Of a stretch of 64,000 nucleotides of DNA, positions 44,477-54,544 are shown one piece after another; position 1 is the first letter of the stretch; each line of letters opens with the position of its first letter. Source of the DNA: Neisseria subflava. Its GTDB lineage: Bacteria; Pseudomonadota; Gammaproteobacteria; Burkholderiales; Neisseriaceae. The translations under genes were made by a program, and so were the position numbers. The DNA is taken from NCBI RefSeq assembly GCF_003044935.1, contig NZ_POXP01000001.1, positions 372,001-436,000 of the forward strand. The letters run 5' to 3'. A model generated the notes under the pieces. The model was not told the DNA's origin. It saw only the letters and a list, made by a program, of their open reading frames with translations, and made no database searches.

Positions 44477-46438
44477 GTGGGGAATACCATTAAAAACATA
44501 TTAGTCTGGGTAGTGGGTGGTGCTATGCTTTTAGCAGCATTCAATGCGCTCAGCGATAAGCAGGAAGATAAACAGCAAATCGAATATTCTCAATTTATTC
44601 AGCAAGTTAATAGTGGCGAAGTATCCAATGTCAATATTGAAGGATCTGTTGTCAGCGGCTATCTGATTAAAGGTGAGCGCACCGATAAAACTGCCTTCTA
44701 TACCAATGCGCCTTTGGATGACAACTTGGTTAAAACACTGTTGGACAACAAAGTACGCGTCAAAGTGACTCCGGAAGAAAAACCAAGCATGCTGGCCAGT
44801 CTGTTTTACAGCCTGCTGCCTGTTTTGTTGTTGATTGGTGCATGGTTCTACTTCATGCGCATGCAAAGCGGCGGTGGCGGTAAAGGCGGCGCATTCTCTT
44901 TTGGTAAGAGCCGTGCACGTTTGTTGGACAAAGATTCCAATAAAGTGACTTTTGCTGATGTTGCCGGTTGTGATGAGGCAAAAGAAGAAGTACAAGAAAT
45001 CGTGGATTACCTGAAATCGCCTAACCGTTACCAAAGCCTGGGTGGTCGCGTACCGCGCGGTATTTTGTTGGCCGGTAGCCCTGGTACAGGTAAAACATTA
45101 CTGGCCAAAGCGATTGCTGGTGAGGCCGGTGTGCCATTCTTCAGTATTTCAGGTTCTGACTTCGTAGAAATGTTTGTCGGTGTCGGCGCGAGCCGTGTCC
45201 GCGATATGTTCGAGCAGGCCAAGAAAAACGCGCCATGTATCATCTTTATCGATGAAATTGATGCTGTCGGCCGTCAGCGCGGTGCCGGTTTGGGCGGTGG
45301 CAATGATGAGCGTGAGCAAACATTAAACCAATTATTGGTTGAAATGGATGGTTTTGAAAGTAATCAAACCGTTATTGTGATTGCAGCAACCAACCGCCCT
45401 GATGTACTTGACCCTGCGTTGCAGCGTCCGGGCCGTTTTGACCGTCAAGTCGTTGTTCCATTGCCTGATATCCGTGGCCGTGAGCAAATCTTGAAAGTAC
45501 ACGCTAAAAAAGTACCTTTGGATGCATCCGTAGATTTAACTTCTTTAGCTCGCGGTACACCTGGTTTTTCAGGTGCGGATTTGGCAAACTTGGTCAATGA
45601 AGCAGCTTTGTTTGCCGGTCGTCGTAATAAAGTTAAAGTCGATCAAAGCGACTTTGAAGATGCTAAAGACAAAATCTACATGGGTCCGGAGCGTCGCAGT
45701 ATGGTAATGCACGAAGATGAAAAACGTGCGACAGCCTATCATGAGGCCGGTCATGCAATCGTAGCGGAAAGCCTGCCGTTTACCGATCCGGTTCACAAGG
45801 TAACCATTATGCCTCGTGGCCGTGCATTGGGTTTGACTTGGCAACTGCCTGAGCGTGACCGCATCAGTATGTACAAAGACCAAATGCTGAGCCAGCTCTC
45901 AATCTTGTTTGGTGGCCGTATTGCTGAAGATATTTTTATTGGCCGTATTTCTACCGGCGCATCTAACGACTTCGAGCGTGCAACTCAAATGGCACGCGAG
46001 ATGGTAACGCGTTATGGTATGAGCGACAAAATGGGTGTGATGGTTTATGCTGAGAACGAAGGTGAGGTATTCTTGGGTCGCAGCGTAACCCGTTCTCAAA
46101 ATATTTCCGAGAAAACCCAACAAGATATCGATGCGGAAATCCGCCGTATTTTGGATGAGCAATACCAAGTGGCTTACAAAATCTTGGATGAAAATCGCGA
46201 TAAGATGGAAACCATGTGCAAGGCACTGATGGATTGGGAAACCATCGATCGAGACCAAGTTTTGGAAATTATGGCCGGTAAACAGCCTAGTCCACCTAAG
46301 GATTACAGCCACAATGTCCGCGATGACAAAGTAGAAGAGCCTGAAGCACCTGTTGCTGAAGCTGTTGAACCTGTTGAGCAAAATGAGGTTCAGAATACTG
46401 AGTCAGTAGAAGCAGACAAAACAGATAAATCTGTATAA
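44477..46438 (+). CDS. ftsH: ATP-dependent zinc metalloprotease FtsH
   Basis: FtsH is a hexameric membrane AAA+ protease that degrades membrane and regulatory proteins. The 653-residue protein starts at GTG, with TGGAG 10-13 bases upstream. Two membrane helices (about residues 5-22 and 106-126) flank a periplasmic domain. The AAA+ module has [23 protein letters not shown] and the second-region RPGRFDRQ; the metalloprotease motif YHEAGHAIV follows near residue 425. The acidic, Glu/Val-rich tail (about 595-653) is typically variable. RpoH and LpxC are known substrates in E. coli. Confidence 0.97.
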   Translation: MGNTIKNILVWVVGGAMLLAAFNALSDKQEDKQQIEYSQFIQQVNSGEVSNVNIEGSVVSGYLIKGERTDKTAFYTNAPLDDNLVKTLLDNKVRVKVTPEEKPSMLASLFYSLLPVLLLIGAWFYFMRMQSGGGGKGGAFSFGKSRARLLDKDSNKVTFADVAGCDEAKEEVQEIVDYLKSPNRYQSLGGRVPRGILLAGSPGTGKTLLAKAIAGEAGVPFFSISGSDFVEMFVGVGASRVRDMFEQAKKNAPCIIFIDEIDAVGRQRGAGLGGGNDEREQTLNQLLVEMDGFESNQTVIVIAATNRPDVLDPALQRPGRFDRQVVVPLPDIRGREQILKVHAKKVPLDASVDLTSLARGTPGFSGADLANLVNEAALFAGRRNKVKVDQSDFEDAKDKIYMGPERRSMVMHEDEKRATAYHEAGHAIVAESLPFTDPVHKVTIMPRGRALGLTWQLPERDRISMYKDQMLSQLSILFGGRIAEDIFIGRISTGASNDFERATQMAREMVTRYGMSDKMGVMVYAENEGEVFLGRSVTRSQNISEKTQQDIDAEIRRILDEQYQVAYKILDENRDKMETMCKALMDWETIDRDQVLEIMAGKQPSPPKDYSHNVRDDKVEEPEAPVAEAVEPVEQNEVQNTESVEADKTDKSV

Positions 46439-46449
46439 GGCTTGAAACA

Positions 46450-46485
46450 GAAAACGGTAGCTTTTAAGCTACCGTTTTTATTTTG
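46450..46485 (+). terminator. Intrinsic terminator after ftsH
   Basis: AAAACGGTAGCTT and AAGCTACCGTTTTT form a stem of about 12 bp with a T run shortly after the ftsH stop. Confidence 0.85.
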
Positions 46486-46504
46486 AAGATAAGCTAAAGG
46501 TCTC

Positions 46505-46532
46505 AGGCCGTCTGAAAATTTTCAGACGGCCT
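46505..46532 (-). terminator. Inverted DUS-pair terminator of tpx
   Basis: GCCGTCTGAA (46507-46516) and TTCAGACGGC (46521-46530), 17 bases past the tpx stop. Confidence 0.8.
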
Positions 46533-46548
46533 AATTTTATTTGGTTAA

Positions 46549-47043
46549 TTACAAAACAGCCAAAGCCGCTTCGTAGTCAGGCTCATTTGCAATTTCAGAA
46601 ACCAACTCAGCGTGGAGAACTTGGTTTTGCTCGTTCAAAACCACCACTGCGCGGGCAGTCAGGCCGCGTAATGGGCTTTCTGTCAGTGTAACACCGTAAT
46701 CGTTAGAAAAGCTGCTGCGGAATGTGGAAAGTGTCACTACATTTTCCAAACCTTCTGCGCCGCAGAAACGGGCTTGTGCAAACGGTAAATCGGCAGAAAT
46801 GCACAAAATAACGGTATTATCCAAAGACGAGGCATGTTTGTTGAAAGTGCGGACGGACTGGGCGCATACGCCGGTGTCAATGCTGGGGAAAATATTCAGC
46901 ACTTTGCGTTTGCCTGCAAAGTCAGCCAATGATTTCTCAGATAGGTCTGCTGCTACCAATGTGAAATCAGGTGCAACCTGGCCGATGGCAGGCAAATTGC
47001 CGTTTGTAGAAATAGGTGAGCCTTGGAAAGTAACTTGGGCCAT
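46549..47043 (-). CDS. tpx: Thiol peroxidase Tpx
   Basis: Tpx is an atypical two-Cys peroxiredoxin that reduces hydroperoxides using thioredoxin. The 164-residue protein carries the peroxidatic Cys in [16 protein letters not shown] (about residue 60) and the resolving Cys in [10 protein letters not shown] (about residue 94), the exact Tpx spacing. The start is a clear ATG. A lipoprotein gene lies 43 bases upstream on the same strand, so the two may share a transcript. Confidence 0.96.
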   Translation of the reverse strand: MAQVTFQGSPISTNGNLPAIGQVAPDFTLVAADLSEKSLADFAGKRKVLNIFPSIDTGVCAQSVRTFNKHASSLDNTVILCISADLPFAQARFCGAEGLENVVTLSTFRSSFSNDYGVTLTESPLRGLTARAVVVLNEQNQVLHAELVSEIANEPDYEAALAVL

Positions 47044-47086
47044 GATTCAGTCCTTGTGTCAGGGGGAAAATAGGATGGTCAGGGGT

Positions 47087-47626
47087 TTAGTAATGACGGC
47101 GGCGGAAATAGAACATGCCTTCGCTGTCAATTTCTAAAATATAGCGGCCGTTTTGGACGGCAGCATAACCGCTTTTGCCTTCGGTATAAGGCTGTAAAGC
47201 AGCGTGTGAAATCAAATAGTCAGTCAGCTTGCTGCCGTCTTGGGCAATATTGTCCACCATTTTTGCAAAGGCAGTGTGGCAGACGCCGTTGGCTGACCAG
47301 CCGGCTGGAACACCTTTTTCATTTTTTTCCATGCATTGGCCGCTGATGACTTCTAAGTCGGTAGGGTGCTTGCCAATCAGATTAATGACACCACCCTCTA
47401 TGCCGTTAATCGGGTAGGTACGTTGTTTTTTGCCTTCTTTGGTTTCGCCTTCTTGTGCTGTACCCAAATCCAAACCGGATATGGCTTGTTCATCGATATA
47501 TTTAACTTTGAAGGTAGGCTTGGGTGCTTTGCCTGAAGCAGCATCATTGGCTACAGTATCTTCAGATTTACCGCCGCAGGCAGCCAAAGACAGGCTGAGT
47601 AAGATAAGGGGGAAGGTTTTTTTCAT
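47087..47626 (-). CDS. Predicted lipoprotein of unknown function
   Basis: The 179-residue protein has a clean lipoprotein signal (lipobox LAAC, Cys17, followed by Gly-Gly-Lys). The mature part contains two Cys about 18 residues apart that could form a disulfide (GQCMEK and NGVCHT) and ends in an Arg-rich tail (FYFRRRHY). No domain is recognised. It lies upstream of tpx on the same strand. Localisation to the envelope is firm; function is not. Confidence 0.8.
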   Translation of the reverse strand: MKKTFPLILLSLSLAACGGKSEDTVANDAASGKAPKPTFKVKYIDEQAISGLDLGTAQEGETKEGKKQRTYPINGIEGGVINLIGKHPTDLEVISGQCMEKNEKGVPAGWSANGVCHTAFAKMVDNIAQDGSKLTDYLISHAALQPYTEGKSGYAAVQNGRYILEIDSEGMFYFRRRHY

Positions 47627-47675
47627 ATGAGAAACCCTAGAAAACGATTATATTTCAAATGATAAACGATATTAT

Positions 47676-47703
47676 GGCCGTCTGAAATATTCAGACGGCC
47701 TTA
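47676..47703 (-). terminator. Inverted DUS-pair terminator of trpS
   Basis: GCCGTCTGAA (47677-47686) and TTCAGACGGC (47690-47699), 10 bases past the trpS stop. Confidence 0.8.
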
Positions 47704-47709
47704 CTATTA

Positions 47710-48720
47710 TTATTTCAACGGACGAATACCTACTGCATCGCGTACTTTATCCAACAATTCGCGTGCTTCTTTACGCGCTTTTTGTGCGCCGGCCTGCAAA
47801 ATGTCTTCAATTTGAGAGGGTTTGGCTGTTAACTCATTGTAACGCTCGCGGGGTTCTGCGAGTTCGGCATTGATTTTTGTACCCAAGAGTTTCTTAGCCT
47901 CACCCCAAGCAAGGCCTTCGGCCAGCATTTGCGTGAACTCGGCAGTTTCAGACGGCGTGGAGAAGGCTTTGTAGATTTCAAACAGAGGACTTTCATCAGT
48001 CTGTTTCGGCTCGCCGGGTTCTTTCATATTGGTGATGATTTTGTTAACCGATTTTTGGGTCTTCTTGTCGTTTTCCCAAAGCGGAATGGTGTTGCCGTAG
48101 GATTTGGACATTTTGCGTCCGTCCAAGCCGACCAAGAGTTCGACATTTTCGTCGATTTTCACTTCTGGCAGGGTGAAGAGTTCTTGGAAGCGGTGGTTGA
48201 AGCGGCCGGCAATATCGCGAGCCATTTCAACGTGTTGGATTTGGTCGCGACCGACCGGTACTTCATGGGCATTGAACATAAGAATGTCGGCAGTCATGAG
48301 GATAGGGTAGCTGTACAGGCCCATTTCCACGCCATGATCCGGATCTTCCTGACCGTTTTCGGTATTTGCCTGTACTGCGGCTTTATAAGCGTGGGCGCGG
48401 TTCATCAGGCCTTTTGCGGTGATACAGGTCAGAATCCAGTTCAACTCCATTACTTCGGGAATATCGCTTTGACGGTAGAAAGTGGTCTGTTCAGGGTTGA
48501 GTCCGCAGGCGAGCCATGTGGCGGCAACAGCTTGAGTAGATTGATGAATCATTTCTGGCTCATGACATTTGATGATGCCGTGATAGTCGGCCAAAAAGAG
48601 GAATGATTCGGTATTGGAATCTTGTGCTGCGCGGATAGCCGGGCGGATGGCACCGACATAGTTGCCCAAGTGTGGAATACCTGTTGTGGTAACGCCTGTT
48701 AAAACTCGTTTTTTGCTCAT
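47710..48720 (-). CDS. trpS: Tryptophanyl-tRNA synthetase
   Basis: TrpS charges tRNA(Trp). The 336-residue protein is a compact class I synthetase with the HIGH-like [11 protein letters not shown] near residues 11-21 and [10 protein letters not shown] as KMSKS motif. ATG 48720 (MSKKRVLTG) is the family start; the frame continues 69 codons upstream through low-complexity AT-rich sequence with no ribosome site. A spaced DUS pair lies in the 5' region (48744-48804). No trp attenuator or T-box was recognised. Confidence 0.96.
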   Translation of the reverse strand: MSKKRVLTGVTTTGIPHLGNYVGAIRPAIRAAQDSNTESFLFLADYHGIIKCHEPEMIHQSTQAVAATWLACGLNPEQTTFYRQSDIPEVMELNWILTCITAKGLMNRAHAYKAAVQANTENGQEDPDHGVEMGLYSYPILMTADILMFNAHEVPVGRDQIQHVEMARDIAGRFNHRFQELFTLPEVKIDENVELLVGLDGRKMSKSYGNTIPLWENDKKTQKSVNKIITNMKEPGEPKQTDESPLFEIYKAFSTPSETAEFTQMLAEGLAWGEAKKLLGTKINAELAEPRERYNELTAKPSQIEDILQAGAQKARKEARELLDKVRDAVGIRPLK

Positions 48721-48913
48721 GAAAGTATCCTTCGGCACAAAGGCCGTCTGAAAATAAATATGGTGCCGATTATACCTGATTATTCTTGATTTTTCAGACG
48801 GCCTTTTGAGTAAAGGGTAACTGGATAATAAAGTTATACACATAAAATTATAAAAATAAAACTTTATAAAACAATAAGGTAATAAAAATTTTTGGTTAAT
48901 GGAGTAAATAGCT

Positions 48914-48941
48914 ATTGAGTTATCCACATTTGCGCTTATAT
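48914..48941 (+). promoter_or_regulatory. Possible heat-shock promoter of clpB
   Basis: ATTGAGT (48914-48920), 14-base spacer, CTTATAT (48935-48941) partly matches the sigma-32 pattern, about 37 bases before the clpB start. It is weaker than the lon match. Confidence 0.4.
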
Positions 48942-48977
48942 AGGCTCTAACAGAATATATTTGAAGAGGAACTTAAA

Positions 48978-51551
48978 ATGAGATTTGATAAATTGACTGC
49001 CAAATTTCAGCAAGCTTTGCAAGAAGGTCAAAGTTTGGCTTTGGTTGCGGACAGCAGCTACCTTGAGGCCGGCTTTATCTTAAAAGCGTTGCTTGACGAT
49101 CAAAACAGTGGTGCCGCTGCGTTACTTGCTCATGCAGGTGTGAATGTGCCTCAAGTAAAACAACGTTTGCAGCAACATTTGAGCAGCTTGCCAAAAGTAT
49201 CCGGTCAAGGTGGCGACATTATGCCTAGCCGTGAGCTGCAAGCTGTGTTAAACCTGATGGATAAGGCTGCAACCAAACGCGGCGATGCCTATATCGCCAG
49301 CGAACTTTTCCTGCTTGCCTTGGTACAACAGAACGATGCGACCGGCAAAATCCTGAAAGAAGCCGGTGCGACCGAACAAAATATCAATGCCGCGATCGAT
49401 GCGGTACGAGGAGGACAAAACGTGAACGATGCGAATGCCGAAGACCAACGCGATGCTTTGAAAAAATACACACTCGACCTGACTCAACGCGCCCGAGACG
49501 GCAAGCTCGACCCTGTTATTGGTCGTGATGATGAAATTCGTCGTGCAATTCAGGTATTGCAACGCCGTACCAAAAACAACCCTGTGCTGATTGGTGAGCC
49601 TGGTGTGGGTAAAACCGCTATTGTTGAAGGTTTGGCGCAACGTATTGTTAACGGCGAAGTGCCTGAATCCCTGCGTAACAAACGCCTGCTGGTTTTGGAT
49701 TTGGCGGCTTTGATTGCCGGCGCGAAATACCGTGGCGAATTTGAAGAACGCTTGAAAGGCGTGTTGAACGACTTGGCTAAAGATGACGGTAACACTCTGA
49801 TTTTCATTGATGAAATCCATACTTTGGTCGGCGCGGGCAAAACCGACGGCGCAATGGATGCGGGCAATATGTTGAAACCGGCTTTGGCGCGCGGCGAATT
49901 GCACTGTATCGGTGCGACCACTTTGGATGAATACCGTCAATACATCGAAAAAGACGCGGCACTCGAACGCCGTTTCCAAAAAGTATTGGTTGGCGAGCCA
50001 AGCGTGGAGGATACCATCGCTATTTTACGCGGTTTGCAAGAGCGTTATGAAATCCACCACGGTATCGATATTACCGACCCTGCTATCGTTGCCGCAGCGG
50101 AGTTGAGCGACCGTTATATTACCGACCGCTTCCTGCCTGATAAAGCGATTGATTTGATCGATGAAGCAGCCAGCCGCATCAAAATGGAGTTGGACAGCAA
50201 ACCTGAGCAAATGGATAAACTTGACCGTCGCATTATCCAGCTCAAAATGGAGAAAATGCACGTTGCCAAAGAAAGCGATGATGCCAGCAAGAAACGTCTG
50301 GAATTGATAGACGAAGAAATCGACGGCTTGCAAAAAGAATACGCCGATTTGGACGAAATCTGGAAAGCAGAAAAAGCCGCCTCTTCCAGCACCGCCGACA
50401 TCAAAAAACAGATGGACGACATCAAAGTCAAAATCGAGCAGGCCAAACGTCAAGGCGATTTTGCCCGTGCGTCCGAACTCGAATACGGTGAGTTGCCTAA
50501 ATTGGGCGCACAGTTGCAAGCTGCGGAAAGTAACCCCGACGGCAAAAAACAAAACAAACTCTTCCGTACCGAAGTTGGTGCGGACGAAGTGGCCGAAATC
50601 GTTTCCCGTATGACCGGTATCCCTGTGTCCAAAATGATGGAAGGTGAACGCGATAAGCTGCTGAAGATGGAAGAAGTATTGCACCGCCGCGTGGTTGGTC
50701 AAGACGAAGCCGTGCGTGCCGTGTCCGACGCTATCCGCCGCAGCCGTTCCGGTTTGGCCGATCCGAATAAACCTTATGGCAGCTTCCTGTTCTTAGGCCC
50801 GACTGGTGTGGGTAAGACCGAATTGTGTAAGGCATTGGCAGGTTTCCTGTTCGACAGCGAAGATCATTTGATTCGTATCGATATGTCCGAATACATGGAA
50901 AAACATGCTGTTGCCCGCTTAATCGGCGCGCCTCCGGGCTATGTCGGCTACGAAGAAGGCGGTTACCTGACTGAGCAAGTCCGCCGCAAACCATACAGTG
51001 TGATTCTTTTGGATGAAGTGGAAAAAGCCCATCCAGACGTGTTCAACATCCTGTTGCAAGTATTGGATGACGGTCGCCTGACCGATGGACAAGGCCGCAC
51101 TGTGGACTTTAAAAATACTGTTATCGTCATGACTTCCAACATCGGTAGCCAACATATCCAACAAATGGGTACTCAGGACTACGAAGCGGTGAAAGAAGTT
51201 GTGATGGAGGATGTGAAAGAACATTTCCGTCCTGAAATGATCAACCGTATTGACGAAGTAGTCGTGTTCCATGGTTTGGATCAGGCCAATATCCGCAGCA
51301 TTGCGAAAATCCAGCTTAAAGGTTTGGAGAAACGTTTGGAAGCACAACATCTGCATCTGAAAGTCGATGATGCTGCCTTGGATCTGATTGCCGAAGCCGG
51401 TTTTGATCCTGTGTATGGTGCCCGTCCGCTCAAACGCGCCATCCAGTCAGAAATCGAAAATACGCTGGCAAAAGCATTACTTGAAGGTAAATATGCACCT
51501 GATAGCACAATCCATGTTAAAGAAGAGGATGGTAAGCTCTTGTTTGCATAA
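48978..51551 (+). CDS. clpB: ATP-dependent chaperone ClpB
   Basis: ClpB is a hexameric AAA+ disaggregase that works with DnaK to rescue aggregated proteins after heat. The 857-residue protein has the N-terminal Clp repeat domain (1-145), AAA-1 with [13 protein letters not shown] (about 207-219) and FIDEIHTL, the coiled-coil M-domain (about 405-525, [14 protein letters not shown] onwards) and AAA-2 with [13 protein letters not shown] (about 607-619). The M-domain and lack of the ClpP-binding loop separate it from ClpA/ClpC. GAGGAA precedes the ATG. Confidence 0.97.
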   Translation: MRFDKLTAKFQQALQEGQSLALVADSSYLEAGFILKALLDDQNSGAAALLAHAGVNVPQVKQRLQQHLSSLPKVSGQGGDIMPSRELQAVLNLMDKAATKRGDAYIASELFLLALVQQNDATGKILKEAGATEQNINAAIDAVRGGQNVNDANAEDQRDALKKYTLDLTQRARDGKLDPVIGRDDEIRRAIQVLQRRTKNNPVLIGEPGVGKTAIVEGLAQRIVNGEVPESLRNKRLLVLDLAALIAGAKYRGEFEERLKGVLNDLAKDDGNTLIFIDEIHTLVGAGKTDGAMDAGNMLKPALARGELHCIGATTLDEYRQYIEKDAALERRFQKVLVGEPSVEDTIAILRGLQERYEIHHGIDITDPAIVAAAELSDRYITDRFLPDKAIDLIDEAASRIKMELDSKPEQMDKLDRRIIQLKMEKMHVAKESDDASKKRLELIDEEIDGLQKEYADLDEIWKAEKAASSSTADIKKQMDDIKVKIEQAKRQGDFARASELEYGELPKLGAQLQAAESNPDGKKQNKLFRTEVGADEVAEIVSRMTGIPVSKMMEGERDKLLKMEEVLHRRVVGQDEAVRAVSDAIRRSRSGLADPNKPYGSFLFLGPTGVGKTELCKALAGFLFDSEDHLIRIDMSEYMEKHAVARLIGAPPGYVGYEEGGYLTEQVRRKPYSVILLDEVEKAHPDVFNILLQVLDDGRLTDGQGRTVDFKNTVIVMTSNIGSQHIQQMGTQDYEAVKEVVMEDVKEHFRPEMINRIDEVVVFHGLDQANIRSIAKIQLKGLEKRLEAQHLHLKVDDAALDLIAEAGFDPVYGARPLKRAIQSEIENTLAKALLEGKYAPDSTIHVKEEDGKLLFA

Positions 51552-51580
51552 GGTTAAAACAATGTAGTATGTTGTTGTAA

Positions 51581-51612
51581 AAGGCCGTCTGAAAGAATTC
51601 AGACGGCCTTTC
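51581..51612 (+). terminator. Inverted DUS-pair terminator of clpB
   Basis: GCCGTCTGAA (51584-51593) and TTCAGACGGC (51598-51607) form a tight hairpin with flanking A and T runs. Between here and 51780 there is no gene; TATAAT at 51719-51724 may be the -10 box of the next gene, but the TTGACA before it is only 10 bases away. Confidence 0.8.
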
Positions 51613-51780
51613 TTAGTTATTGATTCACATCATATATTTGTTATGTAATTTGATTATTCATTGAATTCTAGAGAATATTAATTGAAAATCTTGTTCTATA
51701 GGTTGACAAAGAATGCGATATAATCTGACCTGTTTGCCGAGGTTCTTGCTAAATATCTCATTTTGTGTAATAATACTACA

Positions 51781-53769
51781 ATGCAAAAACTGACTAATCA
51801 AAATCTTCACATTATTTTGTCGGAGCGCTTAAATGATACCGACTTTGTTCTTATTCTCAATGCATTAATCAAATTTTTGCGCAGAGGAGGCAAAAAACAG
51901 GCTTCCGAACGTTTCGATTTGATTTTATCTACTTTAAAACAAGACGATGCTTTATGCCGTCAATTCAGCCTGCGCTTCTATGCCTGGCTGTCCAAAGTTC
52001 ACATCTATCCTGCGCTGATTAAGCTGGGTATTTTCTCGCGCCATAGTTTTACTCGGGAGATGGGCATACGGATTTACGAACGTTTCAGCCCGTCTTATAA
52101 AGACTTTTCCAATCTGCGCGAAGTATTTTTATATCTTTTTCATTCGAAAAACGATGATAAATGGTTGCAAACTTTGAGTTTGCGCCAATGGTTGAGTATG
52201 TATGAGTTGTTGCAGGGTAAGGCGGATCCTACTTTGCTTCAGACGGCCAGCCGACAGTTGGCAGATGCCCGTTTGCGTGCAGTAGAAATGCTGTCTATTT
52301 GGATTGCTTCCGAAGCGATTGAGCCGGATTTAATACGGATTGCCCCCCGTTTGTTGGAGGCAGATTCGGCATTTGTTGCCTTACAACGTGAAATTGCAAA
52401 ATTGGTAGAACACTATCGCCACAGTGAAGAAACTTACGACACGGCGCACTTGGAGGTCATGTTTGACCAGTGCGACAAGCAAATTGAGTATCTGCGTCGT
52501 CGTGGTACAGGAGCAGGGTCTGGCTCATCAGTGAAAGTGGCGCACTTGCTGGAGCGTTTGCAGCAAACTATCAGCCGTCTGAAACTGTTGACCAATATTC
52601 AAATTGAAACCGGCAGCCGCACCCGCTTAACCATCAATCTGATGAATGCGATGATTTATGCGGCGGTGGAGCAATACAGCACCAGCCACTTGCGTAAAAG
52701 CAGTATCCGAATGCTGGCACGCAGTATTACGGAAAACAAAAGCCATCATGGTGAGCATTACATTACGCGCAACCGTAGTGAATATTTCAAAATGTTTTAT
52801 TCTGCAGCAGGTGGCGGTGTAATTATTGCTTTGATGGCATTGAATAAAATCCATATTGCGTCTTTGGGATTCGGCGAGTTTACTACTTCATTCCTTGCCG
52901 GGCTTAACTACGGCTTAGGCTTTATGCTGATTCATATGCTGCACTGTACCGTTGCGACCAAACAGCCTGCTATGACGGCGGCGAGCTTTGCCGAGCAGGT
53001 GGACTCAAATGAAGGCAGCAAAGCAGTGGACAACAAATTGGCAAAACTGCTGATTGACGTGTGTCGTTCGCAAAGTGTTGCCGTGTTTGGCAATGTATCG
53101 ATTGCCGTATTGTTGGCGGCGGGGATCGCTTGGGGCTATGCTTACACGCATGGCCAGCCTTTGTTGAATGAGGCGGTTACAGCCTACCAGCTTAAATCTA
53201 TTGAGATTTTTACTCAGCCGACCTTATGGTATGCCGCTATTGCCGGTGTATGGTTGTTTTGCTCGGGGATTATTGCCGGCTTCTTTGACAACCGTTCTGA
53301 TTATCTGAACCTGCGTCAGCGCCTGCCGTTTAATCCGTTTTTACGAAAAATCATGCGTCCGCAGCCGCGCCGCCGTTTGGCCGCTTATATTCATAAGCAT
53401 TACGGCTCGCTTATGGGCAATTTTATTTTCGGTATGCTTTTGGGGATGACCGGCTATTTCGGCCATCTTTTCGGCTTGCCGCTGGATATTCGCCATGTGG
53501 CGTTTTCTTCGGCAAATTTGGGTTATGCCGCGATTAGCGGTCATGCAGATATATTCACTTTTATGCTTGGCTTGGCAAGTGTATTGGCAATCGGTATGGT
53601 GAATCTGGTGGTCAGCTTTTCTTTAGCTTTGGCCGTTGCGCTCCGTTCTCGAGGCACGCGTTTGGGCAGTATGCGTAATCTGCTGAAGAGTTTCTGGAGT
53701 CAAGTGAAAGCCAATCCTTTGATTTTGCTGTATCCGGTTCAAGTGAATAATAAAGACAACGCGAAGTAA
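51781..53769 (+). CDS. Gcr-type 'site-specific recombinase' family membrane protein
   Basis: The 662-residue protein matches the family named after the gonococcal gcr gene (Pfam SpecificRecomb). Despite the name, the sequence shows no integrase or invertase active-site motif. There is a soluble helical N-terminal half (about 1-330), then about six hydrophobic segments between residues 345 and 640, including GGGVIIALMALNKIHIASLG and MGNFIFGMLLGMTGYFGHLFG. It is therefore an integral membrane protein of unknown role; the recombinase label should not be taken literally. ATG 51781 is chosen over an upstream TTG at 51763. Confidence 0.82.
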   Translation: MQKLTNQNLHIILSERLNDTDFVLILNALIKFLRRGGKKQASERFDLILSTLKQDDALCRQFSLRFYAWLSKVHIYPALIKLGIFSRHSFTREMGIRIYERFSPSYKDFSNLREVFLYLFHSKNDDKWLQTLSLRQWLSMYELLQGKADPTLLQTASRQLADARLRAVEMLSIWIASEAIEPDLIRIAPRLLEADSAFVALQREIAKLVEHYRHSEETYDTAHLEVMFDQCDKQIEYLRRRGTGAGSGSSVKVAHLLERLQQTISRLKLLTNIQIETGSRTRLTINLMNAMIYAAVEQYSTSHLRKSSIRMLARSITENKSHHGEHYITRNRSEYFKMFYSAAGGGVIIALMALNKIHIASLGFGEFTTSFLAGLNYGLGFMLIHMLHCTVATKQPAMTAASFAEQVDSNEGSKAVDNKLAKLLIDVCRSQSVAVFGNVSIAVLLAAGIAWGYAYTHGQPLLNEAVTAYQLKSIEIFTQPTLWYAAIAGVWLFCSGIIAGFFDNRSDYLNLRQRLPFNPFLRKIMRPQPRRRLAAYIHKHYGSLMGNFIFGMLLGMTGYFGHLFGLPLDIRHVAFSSANLGYAAISGHADIFTFMLGLASVLAIGMVNLVVSFSLALAVALRSRGTRLGSMRNLLKSFWSQVKANPLILLYPVQVNNKDNAK

Positions 53770-53778
53770 GATTGAAGA

Positions 53779-53814
53779 AAGGCCGTCTGAATATATATTT
53801 TTCAGACGGCCTTT
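53779..53814. terminator. Inverted DUS-pair terminator between convergent genes
   Basis: GCCGTCTGAA (53782-53791) and TTCAGACGGC (53801-53810) separate the Gcr-type gene from clpP, with A and T runs on either side. Confidence 0.8.
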
Positions 53815-53834
53815 TGATTTAAAAACTATAAAGA

Positions 53835-54455
53835 TTAGGCTTGCAGAGAGGCGCGGTTTTCCAAAACTTGGTCAATCAAACCATATTCTTTAGCTTCATC
53901 GGCAGACATATAATTGTCGCGGTCGGTATCGCGTTCCAAGTCGGCCAAATCGCGATCACAATGTTTGGCGAGTAAGCGGTTCAGTTTCTCTTTGATTTTC
54001 AGCAGCTCTTTAGCGTGAATTTCAATATCGGAAGCCTGACCGGCCAAGCCGCCGCTGATGAGCGGTTGGTGAATCATGATGCGGCTGTTTGGCAGGGCAA
54101 AGCGTTTGCCTTTTTCGCCTGCGGACAACAGGAATGCTCCCATGCTTGCCGCTTGGCCCAAGCATAAAGTAGAAACATGAGGCTTGATGAAGTTCATGGT
54201 GTCGTAAATCGACATACCGGCAGTAACCGAACCGCCCGGAGAGTTGATATAGAAGAAGATATCTTTATCAGGGTTTTCACTTTCCAAGAACAGTAATTGC
54301 GCAACAACCAAGTTGGCAGATTCGTCTGTCACCGGGCCGATCAAGAAAACGATGCGCTCTTTCAAAAGGCGTGAGTAGATGTCGAATGCGCGCTCGCCGC
54401 GACCGCTTTGTTCGATAACGGTAGGGACAAGGTAATTATTGAAATCGAAGGACAT
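53835..54455 (-). CDS. clpP: ATP-dependent Clp protease proteolytic subunit
   Basis: ClpP forms the double-heptamer peptidase chamber that works with ClpX or ClpA. The 206-residue protein has the catalytic Ser in [11 protein letters not shown] (about residue 107), His in [10 protein letters not shown] (about 132) and Asp in the [11 protein letters not shown] region (about 181). It follows tig by 89 bases on the same strand, the usual tig-clpP order; clpX does not follow. Confidence 0.97.
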   Translation of the reverse strand: MSFDFNNYLVPTVIEQSGRGERAFDIYSRLLKERIVFLIGPVTDESANLVVAQLLFLESENPDKDIFFYINSPGGSVTAGMSIYDTMNFIKPHVSTLCLGQAASMGAFLLSAGEKGKRFALPNSRIMIHQPLISGGLAGQASDIEIHAKELLKIKEKLNRLLAKHCDRDLADLERDTDRDNYMSADEAKEYGLIDQVLENRASLQA

Positions 54456-54544
54456 TTTTGTCTCCTGTTAATGTTGGAAAAGCACCAAAGCATTTAAAGC
54501 GCTTCGGTGCTTTTGATTGTCTGTTTCAGACGGCCTTGGAGCAA

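Noticed and set aside
51703-51724. TTGACA...TATAAT as a sigma-70 promoter of the Gcr-type gene
   Set aside because: The boxes are only 10 bases apart, too close for one promoter; only the TATAAT is plausible.
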